Part shown: positions 26,741-37,854 of the stretch, piece after piece
Layout: the number at the start of each line of letters is the position of its first letter
Position numbering within the stretch: the stretch's first letter is position 1
Assembly: GCF_036327415.1 (NCBI RefSeq)
Contig: NZ_CP123961.1
Location: forward strand, 1,550,001-1,614,000
DNA length: 64,000 bases
Source of the DNA: Bartonella grahamii subsp. shimonis
GTDB lineage: Bacteria; Pseudomonadota; Alphaproteobacteria; Rhizobiales; Rhizobiaceae
Direction of reading: 5' to 3'
Program-made: the position numbers and the translations under genes
Notes under the pieces: generated by a model
Told to the model about the DNA's origin: nothing
The model's input: only the letters and a program-made list of their open reading frames with translations
Databases searched by the model: none

Positions 26741-28047
26741 TGATCGCACGTTATTCTCGCCCTGAAATGGTAACAATTTGGTCTCCCGAAACAAAATATC
26801 GTATTTGGTTTGAAATTGAAGCCCATGCCTGTGATGCCCTTGCTCACTTAGGGATTATTCCGCAAGAAGCCGCCAAAGTCATTTGGGAAAAAGGGGCAGC
26901 AGCTAAATTTGATGTCAATCGCATTAATGAAATTGAAGCAATTACCAAACATGATGTTATCGCATTTCTAACCCACCTAGCTGAATTCATTGGACCAGAG
27001 GCACGTTTTATCCACCAAGGCATGACATCATCTGATGTTCTCGATACAACGCTGAGCATTCAATTGATGCGTGCGAGTGATATTTTATTAGAAGATATAG
27101 ATCAACTTCTTGAAGCATTAAAAAAACGTGCTTTTGAACATAAAGAGACAATCACCATTGGGCGGAGTCATGGCATTCATGCAGAACCAACGACATTTGG
27201 AACCAAGTTTGCTCTTGCATACGCTGAATTTTCCCGTTGTCGCAAACGTCTTCTTGCAGCGCGCGAAGAAATTTCTACTTGCGCAATTTCAGGAGCTGTA
27301 GGAACTTTTGCAAATATCGATCCACGCGTTGAGGAACATGTAGCAAAAGCCATGAAGATGCGTACTGAACCGGTTTCCACCCAAGTAATACCAAGAGATC
27401 GTCATGCTATGTTTTTTGCAACACTTGGTGTTATTGCTTCCTCTATTGAAAGGCTAGCGATAGAAATACGCCATTTACAACGAACAGAAGTTCTTGAAGC
27501 AGAGGAACATTTCTCACCTGGGCAAAAAGGTTCATCGGCGATGCCTCATAAACGTAATCCAGTTTTAACAGAAAATTTAACTGGATTAGCCCGCATGGTA
27601 CGTGCATTTGCTCTCCCAGCTATGGAAAATGTTGCACTTTGGCATGAACGTGATATTTCCCATTCATCTGTTGAGCGTTATATTGCTCCAGATGCGACTA
27701 TTACACTTGATTTTGCTCTTTCTCGCCTCACATCTGTCATTGAAAATCTCATTGTCTATCCAGAAAATATGCAAAAAAATCTCAATAAATTCCGCGGTCT
27801 TGTTCACTCACAACGGGTGCTTTTAGCACTCACGCAAGCAGGAATCAGTCGTGAAGATTCTTATCGGATTGTACAACGAAATGCGATGAAAGTTTGGGAA
27901 CAAGGAAAAGATTTTTTAGAAGAACTCCTCAACGACAAAGATGTTACCAAAGCTTTAAGTGAAAAAGAACTTCGCGAAAAATTCGATCTTTCTTACCACA
28001 CCAAACATATCAATACGATTTTTAAACGTGTTTTTGAAGAACAATAG
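26740..28047 (+). CDS. purB: Adenylosuccinate lyase
   Basis: Acts twice in purine synthesis: cleaves SAICAR to AICAR and adenylosuccinate to AMP, releasing fumarate. The 435-residue protein shows the fumarase/aspartase superfamily signature S-S-A-M-P-H-K-R-N-P near residue 265 and T-S-S-D-V-L-D-T near 95. Length is standard. It begins within the stop codon of rpe. Confidence 0.97.
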   Translation: MIARYSRPEMVTIWSPETKYRIWFEIEAHACDALAHLGIIPQEAAKVIWEKGAAAKFDVNRINEIEAITKHDVIAFLTHLAEFIGPEARFIHQGMTSSDVLDTTLSIQLMRASDILLEDIDQLLEALKKRAFEHKETITIGRSHGIHAEPTTFGTKFALAYAEFSRCRKRLLAAREEISTCAISGAVGTFANIDPRVEEHVAKAMKMRTEPVSTQVIPRDRHAMFFATLGVIASSIERLAIEIRHLQRTEVLEAEEHFSPGQKGSSAMPHKRNPVLTENLTGLARMVRAFALPAMENVALWHERDISHSSVERYIAPDATITLDFALSRLTSVIENLIVYPENMQKNLNKFRGLVHSQRVLLALTQAGISREDSYRIVQRNAMKVWEQGKDFLEELLNDKDVTKALSEKELREKFDLSYHTKHINTIFKRVFEEQ

Positions 28048-28118
28048 AGCGACATAGAAAACTCAAATCTATTCGACCTATGATCAACAAAAATCTGTTG
28101 TAACAAAGAAAACAATTC

Positions 28119-28667
28119 ATGAAAGCAAATCAACTCGATATTCTTATTGTTCCTGGCTACAAAGGATCTGGTCCAGATCATTGGCAAACACGCTGGGAAA
28201 AAAAATTGTCGACAGCCCGCCGTATTGAACAACTTCATTGGTCAAAGCCTGTTTGTGAAGAGTGGGTTACCAAAATTAAAACCGCCATTACAAAAGCTCA
28301 AAGGCCTGTTATGATTATTGCTCATTCATTAGGTGTTCCTACCGCTATTCACGCAACTGTACAAAATGCAGAAAAAATTTGTGGCGCTTTCTTTGTTGCA
28401 CCTCCCGATGTTGCCAATGAAAAAATACGTCCCAAACATTTAATGACATTTGGCCCCTACCACCGTCAAAAGTTGCCTTTTCCTTCTATTGTCATAGCCA
28501 GTCGCAACGATGAATTTTGTCAATTTTCAGTAGCAGAAAAAATTGCCAATGATTGGGGATCACTCTTTGTTGATGCTGGGTATTCTGGCCATATTAACGC
28601 AGAATCCGGACACGGACCTTGGCCTGAAGGGCTTATGGTCCTCTCTCACTTTCTTGCAAAAATTTGA
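28119..28667 (+). CDS. RBBP9/YdeN-family serine hydrolase
   Basis: A small alpha/beta hydrolase of 182 residues. It starts with I-L-I-V-P-G-Y-K-G-S-G-P-D-H-W-Q-T-R-W, typical of the YdeN/RBBP9 family. The nucleophile Ser lies in I-I-A-H-S-L-G-V, the acid in S-R-N-D-E-F-C, and the His in E-S-G-H-G-P-W-P-E-G, so the triad is complete. The natural substrate is unknown. It lies between purB and purC in the same direction with gaps of 71 and 169 bases. Confidence 0.9.
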   Translation: MKANQLDILIVPGYKGSGPDHWQTRWEKKLSTARRIEQLHWSKPVCEEWVTKIKTAITKAQRPVMIIAHSLGVPTAIHATVQNAEKICGAFFVAPPDVANEKIRPKHLMTFGPYHRQKLPFPSIVIASRNDEFCQFSVAEKIANDWGSLFVDAGYSGHINAESGHGPWPEGLMVLSHFLAKI

Positions 28668-28836
28668 TCCAAAAGAGGTAATCTTCTTTCTCATCATTTA
28701 TGTATCTTCACCTTGGATAGACGTGTAATGACAAAAATTATAAAAGTATCATAGCAATATCGTTGAGAAATTCTATCAATTAGGATAGTATCATTTATCA
28801 ATGTTATTAAAAACCTCTCAAGATAAATAGAGAATC

Positions 28837-29604
28837 ATGATGAATCGTCGCCACCGTATTTATGAAGGCAAGGCTAAAATTTTATATGAAGGACCTGAAC
28901 CAGGAACTTATATTCAATTTTTTAAAGATGATGCAACTGCCTTTAATGCAAAAAAACATGAAATTATCGACGGAAAAGGGGTTTTAAACAACCGAATTTC
29001 GGAACATATTTTTAGCCATCTTGGACGTTTGGGCATCCCAACACATTTTATCAAACGTATAAACATGCGTGAACAGCTTATTAAAGCAGTAGAAATCATT
29101 CCGTTGGAAGTTGTTGTTCGCAATGTTGCTGCCGGCTCTCTTGCTAAGCGTTTAGGATTAGAAGAAGGAACCCCGCTTCCGCAATCCATCATTGAGTTCT
29201 ACTATAAAAATGATTCTCTCGATGATCCTATGGTAACGGAAGAACATATCACAGCGTTTGGGTGGGCTGTCCCACAAGAGATAGAAGATATCATGCAACT
29301 TTCAATTCGTATTAATGATTTTCTTTCGGGACTTTTTGCCGGTGTTAACATCCAATTAATTGATTTTAAAATGGAATTTGGTCGCCTGTGGGAAGATGAA
29401 ACAATGCGTATTGTTCTTGCTGATGAAATTTCTCCTGATTCTGCACGACTATGGGATATGCAAACACAAGAAAAAATGGATAAAGACCGTTTTCGTCGTG
29501 ATATGGGTGGGCTTATTAATGCCTATCAAGAAGTTGCCAAACGTCTTGGTATTATGAATGAAAACGAACCAACACGACCAAGTGGTCCCGTTCTCGTAAA
29601 GTAA
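28837..29604 (+). CDS. purC: Phosphoribosylaminoimidazole-succinocarboxamide synthase
   Basis: Joins CAIR and aspartate, with ATP, to form SAICAR. The 255-residue protein has the PurC hallmarks Y-E-G-K-A-K at the N-terminus, [20 protein letters not shown] and [15 protein letters not shown] occurs twice in a row at 28837 and 28840; either could be used. It is the first gene of a purC-purS-purQ-purL series, though a hairpin follows it. Confidence 0.96.
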   Translation: MMNRRHRIYEGKAKILYEGPEPGTYIQFFKDDATAFNAKKHEIIDGKGVLNNRISEHIFSHLGRLGIPTHFIKRINMREQLIKAVEIIPLEVVVRNVAAGSLAKRLGLEEGTPLPQSIIEFYYKNDSLDDPMVTEEHITAFGWAVPQEIEDIMQLSIRINDFLSGLFAGVNIQLIDFKMEFGRLWEDETMRIVLADEISPDSARLWDMQTQEKMDKDRFRRDMGGLINAYQEVAKRLGIMNENEPTRPSGPVLVK

Positions 29605-29625
29605 AAACATCAACCTTATGTAAAT

Positions 29626-29652
29626 ACCCCTCTCCAAAGGAGGGGTTCTTTT
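29626..29652 (+). terminator. Hairpin with T-rich tail between purC and purS
   Basis: A 7-bp GC-rich stem (29626-29632 with 29640-29646) with a 7-base loop is followed by TCTTTT. It looks like an intrinsic terminator, perhaps only partly efficient, since purS, purQ and purL follow in the same direction. It could lower expression of the PurSQL part relative to purC. Confidence 0.7.
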
Positions 29653-29672
29653 AACGAGCAGGAAGCAAAAAA

Positions 29673-29912
29673 ATGAAAGCACGCATTATAGTTACTTTAA
29701 GAGAAAGCGTTCTTGATCCACAAGGAGAAGCAATTGTCGGTGCTTTAAAAAGTTTAGCTTTCGAAGGCATTCAATCCATTCGTCAAGGAAAGGTTTTTGA
29801 TATTGTTCTTGATGATCTACCTTCTGAAACTGCAAAGAAAAAACTTGAACAAATGTGTGAAGAGTTACTCGCAAATACTGTCATTGAAAATTATACAATC
29901 GAACTTCTTTAA
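29673..29912 (+). CDS. purS: Phosphoribosylformylglycinamidine synthase subunit PurS
   Basis: A 79-residue small subunit that holds together the PurL and PurQ subunits of FGAM synthase. Visible features are the N-terminal [17 protein letters not shown] and the G-K-V-F-D-I strand. It is placed 60 bases after purC, with the hairpin in between, and 11 bases before purQ. AGCAGGAAG precedes the ATG. Confidence 0.95.
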   Translation: MKARIIVTLRESVLDPQGEAIVGALKSLAFEGIQSIRQGKVFDIVLDDLPSETAKKKLEQMCEELLANTVIENYTIELL

Positions 29913-29923
29913 GTGGAACGCTC

Positions 29924-30595
29924 ATGAAAACTGCCATCATTCAACTTCCTGGATTAAATCGTGATCGAGATATGGTTGCAGCATTACATCATATAACGGG
30001 GGTCGAGCCACTAAAAATTTGGCAAACAGAAACAACAATTCCAGATGTAGATATTATTATTATTCCTGGTGGTTTTTCCTACGGCGACTACTTAAGATGT
30101 GGTGCTATTGGAGCGCGAACTCCCATCTTAAAAGCCATTCGTGAAAAAGCACAAGAAGGTACTATAATAATAGGTATCTGTAATGGATTTCAAATTTTGT
30201 TGGAAGCAGGATTATTACCTGGGACTTTAATGCGTAACGCTTCTTTAAAATTTGTTTGTCGTGAAATCAAACTTGAAGTCGTTAACACCAAGACGAAATT
30301 TTCTCGATATTATTCTAAAGGACAAATTATTCGTTGTCCTGTTGCCCATCACGATGGAAATTATTTTGTTGATAGTGAAACATTAAAGCAAATGGAAGAC
30401 AATGAACAAATTGTTTTTCGCTATGCAGAAAATACGAACCCAAACGGCTCAATGAAAGATATTGCTGGTATTATTAATAAAGCTGGTAATATTCTTGGTA
30501 TGATGCCTCATCCTGAAAACTTCATTGAGCCCGCCCATGGAGGTATTGACGGTCGTTTACTTTTTCAAAGTGCTTTAGAGTTAGTAAATGGATGA
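29924..30595 (+). CDS. purQ: Phosphoribosylformylglycinamidine synthase subunit PurQ (glutaminase)
   Basis: A class I glutamine amidotransferase of 223 residues that supplies ammonia to PurL. The nucleophile Cys lies in G-I-C-N-G-F-Q-I-L, and the His/Glu pair in M-M-P-H-P-E-N near the C-terminus. Also seen are [14 protein letters not shown] and P-V-A-H-H-D-G. A 293-base AT-rich gap without a gene separates it from purL. Confidence 0.97.
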   Translation: MKTAIIQLPGLNRDRDMVAALHHITGVEPLKIWQTETTIPDVDIIIIPGGFSYGDYLRCGAIGARTPILKAIREKAQEGTIIIGICNGFQILLEAGLLPGTLMRNASLKFVCREIKLEVVNTKTKFSRYYSKGQIIRCPVAHHDGNYFVDSETLKQMEDNEQIVFRYAENTNPNGSMKDIAGIINKAGNILGMMPHPENFIEPAHGGIDGRLLFQSALELVNG

Positions 30596-30888
30596 TGCTG
30601 CAAAAATACTCGCGCTCCATGATTGTCAAAAATAAGAATCTATACTATTCCTCGCATCGTAAATCTATGAACAAAGCTCTTCACAAACAACAATGGATAT
30701 TATTTTCTCAACACATAACTATTTAAGACCATTTTTAATCTTAAATCCCACCAAACAAAAGAACAAAATCTTCAGCTTATTGTCTATAAATATTTTTATT
30801 ACTAAAGAACATTATTGCCTATAATATAAGCTGCTAGATTAAAAAAATAAAAATGCTAAATTTCGATTAATTTAACGGATAAATACTC

Positions 30889-33099
30889 ATGAAGCCTTGC
30901 AATAACATCACTATTACACCAGAGCTCATTGCACAACACGGGCTAAAAGAGGATGAATATCAACGTATCCTGACGTTAATCGGTAGAGAACCAACATTTA
31001 CTGAACTAGGAATTTTTTCTGCAATGTGGAATGAACATTGTTCCTATAAATCATCTAAAAAATGGCTAAAAACTCTTCCGACAGAAGGAAAATGTGTTAT
31101 CCAAGGACCTGGTGAAAATGCTGGTGTTGTCGATATTGGCGAAGGACAATGTGTTGTTTTCAAAATGGAAAGCCATAACCACCCTTCTTATATTGAACCT
31201 TATCAAGGTGCAGCGACAGGTGTTGGTGGTATTTTACGTGATGTCTTTACAATGGGAGCCCGTCCTGTTGCTGCTATGAATGCATTGCGATTTGGTGCTC
31301 CTGATCACCCACGAACACGCCATCTTGTTTCTGGTGTTGTTTCTGGAATTGGTGGTTACAGCAATGCTTTTGGCGTTCCAACTGTTGGTGGAGAAGTAAA
31401 TTTTGATGAGCGTTATAATGGCAATATCCTTGTTAACGCTTTTGTCGCCGGTATTGCAAAAACAGACGCCCTTTTTTATTCTAAAGCGCAAGGTATTGGA
31501 CTCCCTGTTGTTTATCTTGGTGCAAAAACAGGACGCGATGGTGTGGGTGGAGCAACAATGGCTTCTGCTGAATTTGATGATTCAATCAGTGAAAAGCGCC
31601 CAACTGTTCAAGTAGGTGATCCTTTTACAGAAAAATGTCTCCTTGAAGCATGTTTAGAGCTCATGGAACTTGGAGCCGTAGTTGCTATTCAAGATATGGG
31701 AGCAGCAGGACTCACCTCTTCTGCCGTTGAAATGGGTGCAAAAGGAAATTTAGGGATACAGCTTAATCTCGATACAGTTCCTGTTCGAGAAGAAAACATG
31801 ACAGCCTATGAAATGATGCTTTCTGAAAGTCAAGAGCGTATGCTCATGGTCCTTAAACCAGAACTAGAAAAGCAAGCAGAAGCAATTTTTCATAAGTGGG
31901 GGCTACATTTTTCTATCATTGGAAAAACAACCGATGATTTACGTTTTCGTGTATTTCATCAAGGGGAAGAAGTTGTCAATCTTCCCATCAAAGAGCTTGG
32001 TGATGAAGCGCCTGTTTATGATCGTCCTTGGAGTGAACCAGCAAAAAAAACACCCTTGAAAGCAGAAGACGTCAAAAAAGTTGAAAACCTTGGTGATGCG
32101 CTTCTGTCCTTATTGAATTCTGCTGATCAAAGTTCACGGCGATGGGTTTATGAACAATATGATACCCTTATCCAAGGAAATAGCCTTGTTTGTCCAGGAG
32201 GTGATGCAGGCGTTATCCGTGTAGGAAACAACAGCAAACGTGCTCTTGCTTTTTCTTCTGATGTAACACCCCGTTATTGTGAAGCAGACCCTTATGAAGG
32301 AGGAAAGCAAGCTGTCGCAGAATGTTGGCGAAATATTAGTACGACAGGTGCAACACCACTGGCTTCTACGGATAATCTCAATTTTGGTAACCCTGAAAAA
32401 CCTGAAATTATGGGACAGCTGGTTTTTGCTATTAAAGGTATAGGAGAAGCTTGTAGAATCCTTGATTTTCCTATCGTTTCAGGCAATGTTTCTCTTTACA
32501 ATGAAACAAATGGGGAAGCCATTCTTCCAACCCCTACAATTGCTGGTGTAGGCCTTCTTAACGATTGGTCTAAAATGGTAACAATAAGTGGTATGCAAAA
32601 TGGAGATATTCTTGTTTTAGTTGGAGATTGTGGTTCCCATTTAGGACAATCAATCTATGCACGTAACATTTTAAATATTGATGCAGGTGCCCCCCCCCCT
32701 GTAGATTTACAACTTGAAAAAAAGCATGGCCAATTTGTTCGAGATGCCATTAATAGCGGTTTTATTCATGCTGCTCATGACATTTCTGACGGGGGATTAG
32801 CGGTAGCACTTGCCGAAATGGTGATTAAAGCAGGTAAAGGAATCAAAATAAAATTAAGCAATAAATCCCCCCATCATGCTGAACTTTTTGGAGAAGACCA
32901 AGGACGTTATCTTTTAGCCGTCAAACCCCACTTTCTCAATAGTCTTAAAGAGCGTGCACAAATCAATACAGTTTCTTTAACAGAGCTAGGCCAAGTTGAG
33001 GGAACCTCTCTCAATGTAGATGGGATATTAACACTTTCAATAGAAAAACTCACAAAAGCCTATGAAAACTGGTTTCCACAATTTATGGGTGAAGAGTAA
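30889..33099 (+). CDS. purL: Phosphoribosylformylglycinamidine synthase subunit PurL
   Basis: The small-type PurL (736 residues), which performs the ATP-dependent amidation of FGAR with PurS and PurQ. It has the tandem AIR-synthase-like halves, with [11 protein letters not shown] near residue 50, E-S-H-N-H-P-S near 95, [13 protein letters not shown] and [11 protein letters not shown] in the first half, and [12 protein letters not shown] in the second. A run of ten C residues (32690-32699) encodes part of A-G-A-P-P-P-V. A length change there would truncate the enzyme, so the tract is a hotspot for slippage or base-calling error. bolA follows 57 bases later. Confidence 0.97.
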   Translation: MKPCNNITITPELIAQHGLKEDEYQRILTLIGREPTFTELGIFSAMWNEHCSYKSSKKWLKTLPTEGKCVIQGPGENAGVVDIGEGQCVVFKMESHNHPSYIEPYQGAATGVGGILRDVFTMGARPVAAMNALRFGAPDHPRTRHLVSGVVSGIGGYSNAFGVPTVGGEVNFDERYNGNILVNAFVAGIAKTDALFYSKAQGIGLPVVYLGAKTGRDGVGGATMASAEFDDSISEKRPTVQVGDPFTEKCLLEACLELMELGAVVAIQDMGAAGLTSSAVEMGAKGNLGIQLNLDTVPVREENMTAYEMMLSESQERMLMVLKPELEKQAEAIFHKWGLHFSIIGKTTDDLRFRVFHQGEEVVNLPIKELGDEAPVYDRPWSEPAKKTPLKAEDVKKVENLGDALLSLLNSADQSSRRWVYEQYDTLIQGNSLVCPGGDAGVIRVGNNSKRALAFSSDVTPRYCEADPYEGGKQAVAECWRNISTTGATPLASTDNLNFGNPEKPEIMGQLVFAIKGIGEACRILDFPIVSGNVSLYNETNGEAILPTPTIAGVGLLNDWSKMVTISGMQNGDILVLVGDCGSHLGQSIYARNILNIDAGAPPPVDLQLEKKHGQFVRDAINSGFIHAAHDISDGGLAVALAEMVIKAGKGIKIKLSNKSPHHAELFGEDQGRYLLAVKPHFLNSLKERAQINTVSLTELGQVEGTSLNVDGILTLSIEKLTKAYENWFPQFMGEE

Positions 33100-33156
33100 A
33101 ATTTGTTTTTTTCGCTTAAACAGCCTTTATAAAAAAATGAATAACATAGGAGAATA

Positions 33157-33393
33157 ATGATGGCAATGAGTGCCCATGCAATTGAAACGCTTATTCGTGA
33201 AGGCATTCCTGATGCTATTGTAACAATTCGTGATCTTGCTGGAGATGGAGAACATTATGCTGCAGAAGTTATTTCTGAAAGTTTTCGTGGTAAAACCCGT
33301 GTTCAACAACATAAAATGGTCTATGATGCCCTTAAAGGCAATATGGGAAATGACCTTCACGCCTTAATGTTGCAAACAACCATCCCAAAATAA
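33157..33393 (+). CDS. BolA family protein
   Basis: A 78-residue BolA-type protein. Members bind CGFS glutaredoxins through a shared Fe-S cluster and act in iron signalling. The motif F-R-G-K-T-R-V-Q-Q-H-K-M-V-Y is present (V/F-x-G-K-x-x-V-x-x-H-R/K-x-V-Y), with the cluster-ligating His. AGGAG precedes the ATG pair. The next gene is a CGFS glutaredoxin, its expected partner. Confidence 0.94.
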   Translation: MMAMSAHAIETLIREGIPDAIVTIRDLAGDGEHYAAEVISESFRGKTRVQQHKMVYDALKGNMGNDLHALMLQTTIPK

Positions 33394-33491
33394 TCTAAAA
33401 TTTCTTCTTGCATTCACTCATTTAATACGATTAAAAACAGTATGAATATAAATTGCACACTTATAAAAACTTGAAATATCGAGGGATAAAA

Positions 33492-33824
33492 ATGACCACT
33501 GTTCGTGATTTTATTGACAACGAGATTAAAACAAACGACGTCATTTTATTCATGAAAGGAACACCTGACGCTCCGCAATGCGGGTTTTCAGGACAAGTTG
33601 TTCAAATCCTTGACTATTTAGGATTGAATTATAAAGGTATTAATATCTTAACTTCTAACGAATTGCGTCAAGGGATTAAAGATTACTCAAATTGGCCAAC
33701 AATTCCACAGCTTTACATAAAAGGTGAATTTATCGGAGGCTGTGATATTGTTAAAGAGATGTTTCAAAACAATGAGTTACAGGAACTTTTGAAAGAAAAA
33801 AATATTCCCTGTAATCAATCATAG
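33492..33824 (+). CDS. grxD: Monothiol (CGFS) glutaredoxin
   Basis: A 110-residue glutaredoxin-4 type protein that carries or transfers [2Fe-2S] clusters. It contains F-M-K-G-T-P-D-A-P-Q-C-G-F-S near residues 17-30, W-P-T-I-P-Q-L-Y and G-E-F-I-G-G-C-D-I. ATG 33492 is chosen because GAGGGA precedes it and the family N-terminus fits; the frame is open from 33453. It follows the BolA gene, a pairing conserved in many proteobacteria. Confidence 0.95.
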   Translation: MTTVRDFIDNEIKTNDVILFMKGTPDAPQCGFSGQVVQILDYLGLNYKGINILTSNELRQGIKDYSNWPTIPQLYIKGEFIGGCDIVKEMFQNNELQELLKEKNIPCNQS

Positions 33825-33887
33825 AGGTATCTTTCATTTTATTCAGACTCTTAAAAAGAGACGAAATTTCTATTTCAAGGATGCCAT

Positions 33888-35144
33888 ATGTCATATTCAG
33901 TCGATGAACAAACGCATAGTGATGCGATTAGGAACAAAATTGGCTATAAAGAATTTGTTATTCTTATTGCTTCGCTCATGGCTATTAACGCTATAGCTGT
34001 TGATATTATGCTGCCAGCTATGCCCAATATTTTAGACAGCTTAAATGTTCTCAATGAAAATGATCAACATTATATCATTTCGAGTTATCTTATTAGCTAT
34101 GGTATTGCTCAAATATTTTTCGGTCCGATAAGCGATAGATATGGACGACGTAAACTTATTCTTCTTGGGCTTGCTTTTTATTCATTTACGGCAATTGGCT
34201 GTGCCTTTGTAACTGATTTTTCTCTCTTACTTATGTTGCGTATCTTACAAGGTATTGGGGGAGCTGCTATGCGGGTTCTTACAGTTTCCGTCGTACGTGA
34301 TCTTTACAGTGGTCGAAAAATGGCAGAAGTTATGTCGATTGTTATGATGGTTTTTCTTGTTGCACCAATGATTGGTCCCGCAACAGGACAGATCATCTTA
34401 CTTCTCGGACATTGGCAATATATTTTTATTTTCATGGCAATGATTGGTTTCGGGCTGATGATTTGGATTCAATTCCGCTTGCCTGAAACACTTCATAAAC
34501 AACGCCCTCTTTCCTTTTCTTCAGTTAAACACAACTTATGGATTGTTGTGACAAATCGTACAACTCTTTGCTACACACTAGCAACTTCTATCATTTTAGG
34601 ATGCATTTTTATTGCTGTTAATACATCACAACAAACCTATGAAGGAATTTATAACTTAGGCTTTTGGTTTCCTATAGCATTTGCTATAGGTGCTGCATTT
34701 CAGGCTTTCTCATCATTTATAAATTCTCAACTTGTCGGACGTCTTGGAATGCGACGTATTGCCCATACTATGCTTTTGCTCTTTTGTATCACTTCATGCA
34801 TTTGGTTTATTGCCTCCATCTTAGCAGGTGGTGTTATCCCTTTTCCTTTTTATATAACATTATATTGTATATTAATGTTTACCTGTGGTGGCATTATGGC
34901 TAATTTCAACACACTCGCTCTCGAATCTGTGGGGGAAATTGCTGGAACAGCTTCTTCTGTATCCGGCTTTCTTCAAACATCTATTGGTGCAGGGCTTAGC
35001 TTTTTTATTGCCCAACAATTTGATGAAACAACCATCCCAAACTCAGCAGGATTTTTCTTTCTAAGTCTTGTTGCCATCCTTCTTGTCTTATGGGCTGAAC
35101 GTGGTCATCTTTTTAGGCAATATCATAGTAATCCTAACGAATAA
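33888..35144 (+). CDS. Bcr/CflA-type multidrug efflux MFS transporter
   Basis: A 418-residue inner membrane protein with about 12 hydrophobic segments. The N-terminal half has the DHA1 signature: M-L-P-A-M-P-N-I, then G-P-I-S-D-R-Y-G-R-R-K near residue 80, then R-I-L-Q-G-I-G-G-A-A. This suits the Bcr/CflA drug:H+ antiporters. The substrate cannot be told from sequence. It is followed by a degraded region. Confidence 0.9.
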   Translation: MSYSVDEQTHSDAIRNKIGYKEFVILIASLMAINAIAVDIMLPAMPNILDSLNVLNENDQHYIISSYLISYGIAQIFFGPISDRYGRRKLILLGLAFYSFTAIGCAFVTDFSLLLMLRILQGIGGAAMRVLTVSVVRDLYSGRKMAEVMSIVMMVFLVAPMIGPATGQIILLLGHWQYIFIFMAMIGFGLMIWIQFRLPETLHKQRPLSFSSVKHNLWIVVTNRTTLCYTLATSIILGCIFIAVNTSQQTYEGIYNLGFWFPIAFAIGAAFQAFSSFINSQLVGRLGMRRIAHTMLLLFCITSCIWFIASILAGGVIPFPFYITLYCILMFTCGGIMANFNTLALESVGEIAGTASSVSGFLQTSIGAGLSFFIAQQFDETTIPNSAGFFFLSLVAILLVLWAERGHLFRQYHSNPNE

Positions 35145-35604
35145 ATATCACTATAAAAGACCAATAACATCTTTCTTGAACAATAAGGGGATGCCTATCA
35201 GAAAAAACAAAAACATCTCAAAATAAAACACCCTTGTGTTAAACATTCACATTTGTTTAAAGGTATAGTTCTCAAAGGATTAAATCATTTCACGACAGTA
35301 CCCATAAATGGTATAATGTAAAAAACATCGCTATTGTTGCAACAACTCTTGTATGTCAAACGGTCTATTAAAAAATATTTTATTCTTTTCTTCAATAGTT
35401 TTTATGCAGACGGGCTGGTCTCTCTCATCTCATGACAAGCAAACAAACAGTTTTGATTTATTTAACCTGAACAGCATCGGAATAAAAGAAAAACTCACGC
35501 TTTAGGCCTTTCTTTCAATATAAAAATAATAAATTATCCTTAATAAATTAATATCTTACACAATCACAAAAACATAGGAAATTTTCCCCACTTATAAAAT
35601 ACAT
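35145..35604. other. Intergenic region with possible relic of a small exported protein
   Basis: About 460 bases between the MFS gene and the parC stop. Near 35319-35370 the plus strand reads K-N-I-A-I-V-A-T-T-L-V-C, like the start of a lipoprotein signal, but the frame closes soon and has no ATG in register. A 33-codon frame (ATG 35404 to TAG 35505) follows without a ribosome site. I take both as decay products. Confidence 0.35.
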
Positions 35605-37854
35605 TTAATTAATAAATTTTCCTGATTTTGGAAATCCTTTTGGAACCAAACGCCCAACGCCCGCACGCGTTCCCATCCATTCAATGAGATCATCCGCCTG
35701 ACGATTAAAGATTCGTTCAGCTGTATCTTGCCAACTTAAGCCTTCTAATAAATTAAAAGTCTTGGCATCAACGACACCACCTTCTTTATAACGCTGTAAA
35801 CGAACACCTTTACCGCGATTCATTTCTGGTATTTGTTCAATAGAAAAAATAAGCATCTTACGATTTTCACCAATCACGGCAATATGATCACCATGTACTG
35901 GAACACAAAGCTTTACCTTATCAGGAGCTTTCACATTCATCACTTGCTTTCCTTTTCGTGTATTGGCGACCACTTCTGCAGAAGAAACAATAAAGCCATT
36001 ACCTTGAGATGAAACCAAGAGTAATTTTTCCTCTGAGTGATGCACAAAAGCTGTAAGAACATCATGCTCATCATCCATATCAACTAAAAGACGAATAGGT
36101 TCACCATGTCCCCGTCCCCCAGGCAAACTATTTGCACCAATAGAAAAAAACTTTCCCCCTGTACTTATCAGCACAATCTTGTCGGTCGTAAATGCTGGAA
36201 ATGCTAACTTTAAACTGTCTCCTTCTTTAAAAGAAAGTGTTTTATAATCGTTCAAATGTCCTTTTAAAGCACGCATCCACCCCTTTTCAGAAATAACAAT
36301 AGTAACCGGTTCTTTTTCGATCATTGCTTGTTGAATATCATCAAGATCATGTCTTGGTGCCTCTTCAAATGTCGTACGTCTTTTCCCTAAGAGTGTTTCA
36401 GGACCAAAAGTGTTTCGAACTTTTTTGATTTCTTCTGAAATCATTTTCCATTGTTTTATAGGAGAAGCTAACAAGTTATGTAGCTTTTCTTTTTCAGCTT
36501 TCAAACTTTCAAACTCTTTACGAATTTCAACTTCCTCAAGCTTACGCAAAGAACGCAAGCGCATATTAAGAATAGCTTCAGCTTGATTTTCTGTTAATTC
36601 AAAACGACTAATCAGCTGCTTTTTAGGTTCATCCTCTTCACGAATAATCTGAATAACCTCATCGAGATTTAAATAGGCAATAAGATATCCATGAAGAATT
36701 TCTAATCGACAATCAATTTGATCAAGCCGATAATGAGAGCGACGAATAAGGACTTCTTGACGATGTTCGAGCCATTGCTGTAAACTCTCGCGCAAAGAGA
36801 GAACATTGGGTATTTTTCCCAAAGACAAAACATTCAGATTAAGGGGAAATCTTACTTCAAAATCAGTCAATTTAAAAAGAGACTCCATAAGGAGCTCCGG
36901 ATCAACCGTACGATTTTTAGGAACCAGCACGATTCTGATATCTTCTGCTGATTCATCTTGGATATCCTCAAGCATTGGCAATCGCCGTGCAAGCAATAAC
37001 TCTGCTGTTTTTTCAATAAGACGTGACTTTTGAATCTGATAGGGAATTTCAGTCACAACAATTACATAAGAACCACGGCTACCCAATTCCTGATGCCAAC
37101 GTGAACGCAAGCGAAAGAACCCACGCCCGACACGATAGGATTCCTCAATACTTTTTTTAGGCTCAACTAAAATTCCCCCTGTCGGAAAATCAGGACCAAG
37201 AACGAATTGATTTAATGCCTCATCATTTACATCGGGATGCGCAATCAAATGGAGTGCTGCATCACAAAGCTCAGCAACATTATGGGGTGGAATAGATGTT
37301 GCCATACCAACAGCAATACCAGAAGAACCATTTGCTAAAAGATTAGGAAAAGCTCCTGGTAAAACAACAGGCTCTTCATCTTCCTCATTATAGGTTAAAC
37401 GAAAATCAATAGCATTCTCATTAATTCCTTCAAGTAACAATGCAGCCACTTCAGTCATGCGTGCTTCCGTATAACGCATGGCAGCAGCATTATCACCATC
37501 AATATTACCAAAATTGCCTTGCCCATCAACTAACGGATAACGAACAGCAAAACCTTGAGCCAAGCGCACCAAAGCATCATAAATAGACGCATCCCCATGC
37601 GGATGAAATTTTCCCATGACATCACCGACAATCCGCGCACATTTCGCATAAGACTGTCCAGGATTTAGTTTGAGAAGACGCATCGCATGAACAATCCGCC
37701 GATGGACAGGCTTCAATCCATCACGTACATCAGGCAATGCACGGTGTGTAATCGTAGAAAGTGCATAAGCCAAATAACGTTCTTGTAAAGCAGAACGTAA
37801 TTCTATTGGTTCAATATGTTCTTTATCAAAAGGTAAATTCATTTTATCAGACAT
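35605..37854 (-). CDS. parC: DNA topoisomerase IV subunit A
   Basis: The DNA-cleaving subunit of the decatenating topoisomerase, 749 residues. The catalytic Tyr is Tyr128 in A-A-M-R-Y-T-E-A-R. The quinolone-resistance region reads [15 protein letters not shown], so the position equivalent to E. coli Ser80 is Ala89. The coiled-coil region follows near 420-470 and the C-terminal DNA-wrapping blades end the protein. The N-terminus [13 protein letters not shown] and the short C-terminal domain fit ParC rather than GyrA. Confidence 0.95.
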   Translation of the reverse strand: MSDKMNLPFDKEHIEPIELRSALQERYLAYALSTITHRALPDVRDGLKPVHRRIVHAMRLLKLNPGQSYAKCARIVGDVMGKFHPHGDASIYDALVRLAQGFAVRYPLVDGQGNFGNIDGDNAAAMRYTEARMTEVAALLLEGINENAIDFRLTYNEEDEEPVVLPGAFPNLLANGSSGIAVGMATSIPPHNVAELCDAALHLIAHPDVNDEALNQFVLGPDFPTGGILVEPKKSIEESYRVGRGFFRLRSRWHQELGSRGSYVIVVTEIPYQIQKSRLIEKTAELLLARRLPMLEDIQDESAEDIRIVLVPKNRTVDPELLMESLFKLTDFEVRFPLNLNVLSLGKIPNVLSLRESLQQWLEHRQEVLIRRSHYRLDQIDCRLEILHGYLIAYLNLDEVIQIIREEDEPKKQLISRFELTENQAEAILNMRLRSLRKLEEVEIRKEFESLKAEKEKLHNLLASPIKQWKMISEEIKKVRNTFGPETLLGKRRTTFEEAPRHDLDDIQQAMIEKEPVTIVISEKGWMRALKGHLNDYKTLSFKEGDSLKLAFPAFTTDKIVLISTGGKFFSIGANSLPGGRGHGEPIRLLVDMDDEHDVLTAFVHHSEEKLLLVSSQGNGFIVSSAEVVANTRKGKQVMNVKAPDKVKLCVPVHGDHIAVIGENRKMLIFSIEQIPEMNRGKGVRLQRYKEGGVVDAKTFNLLEGLSWQDTAERIFNRQADDLIEWMGTRAGVGRLVPKGFPKSGKFIN

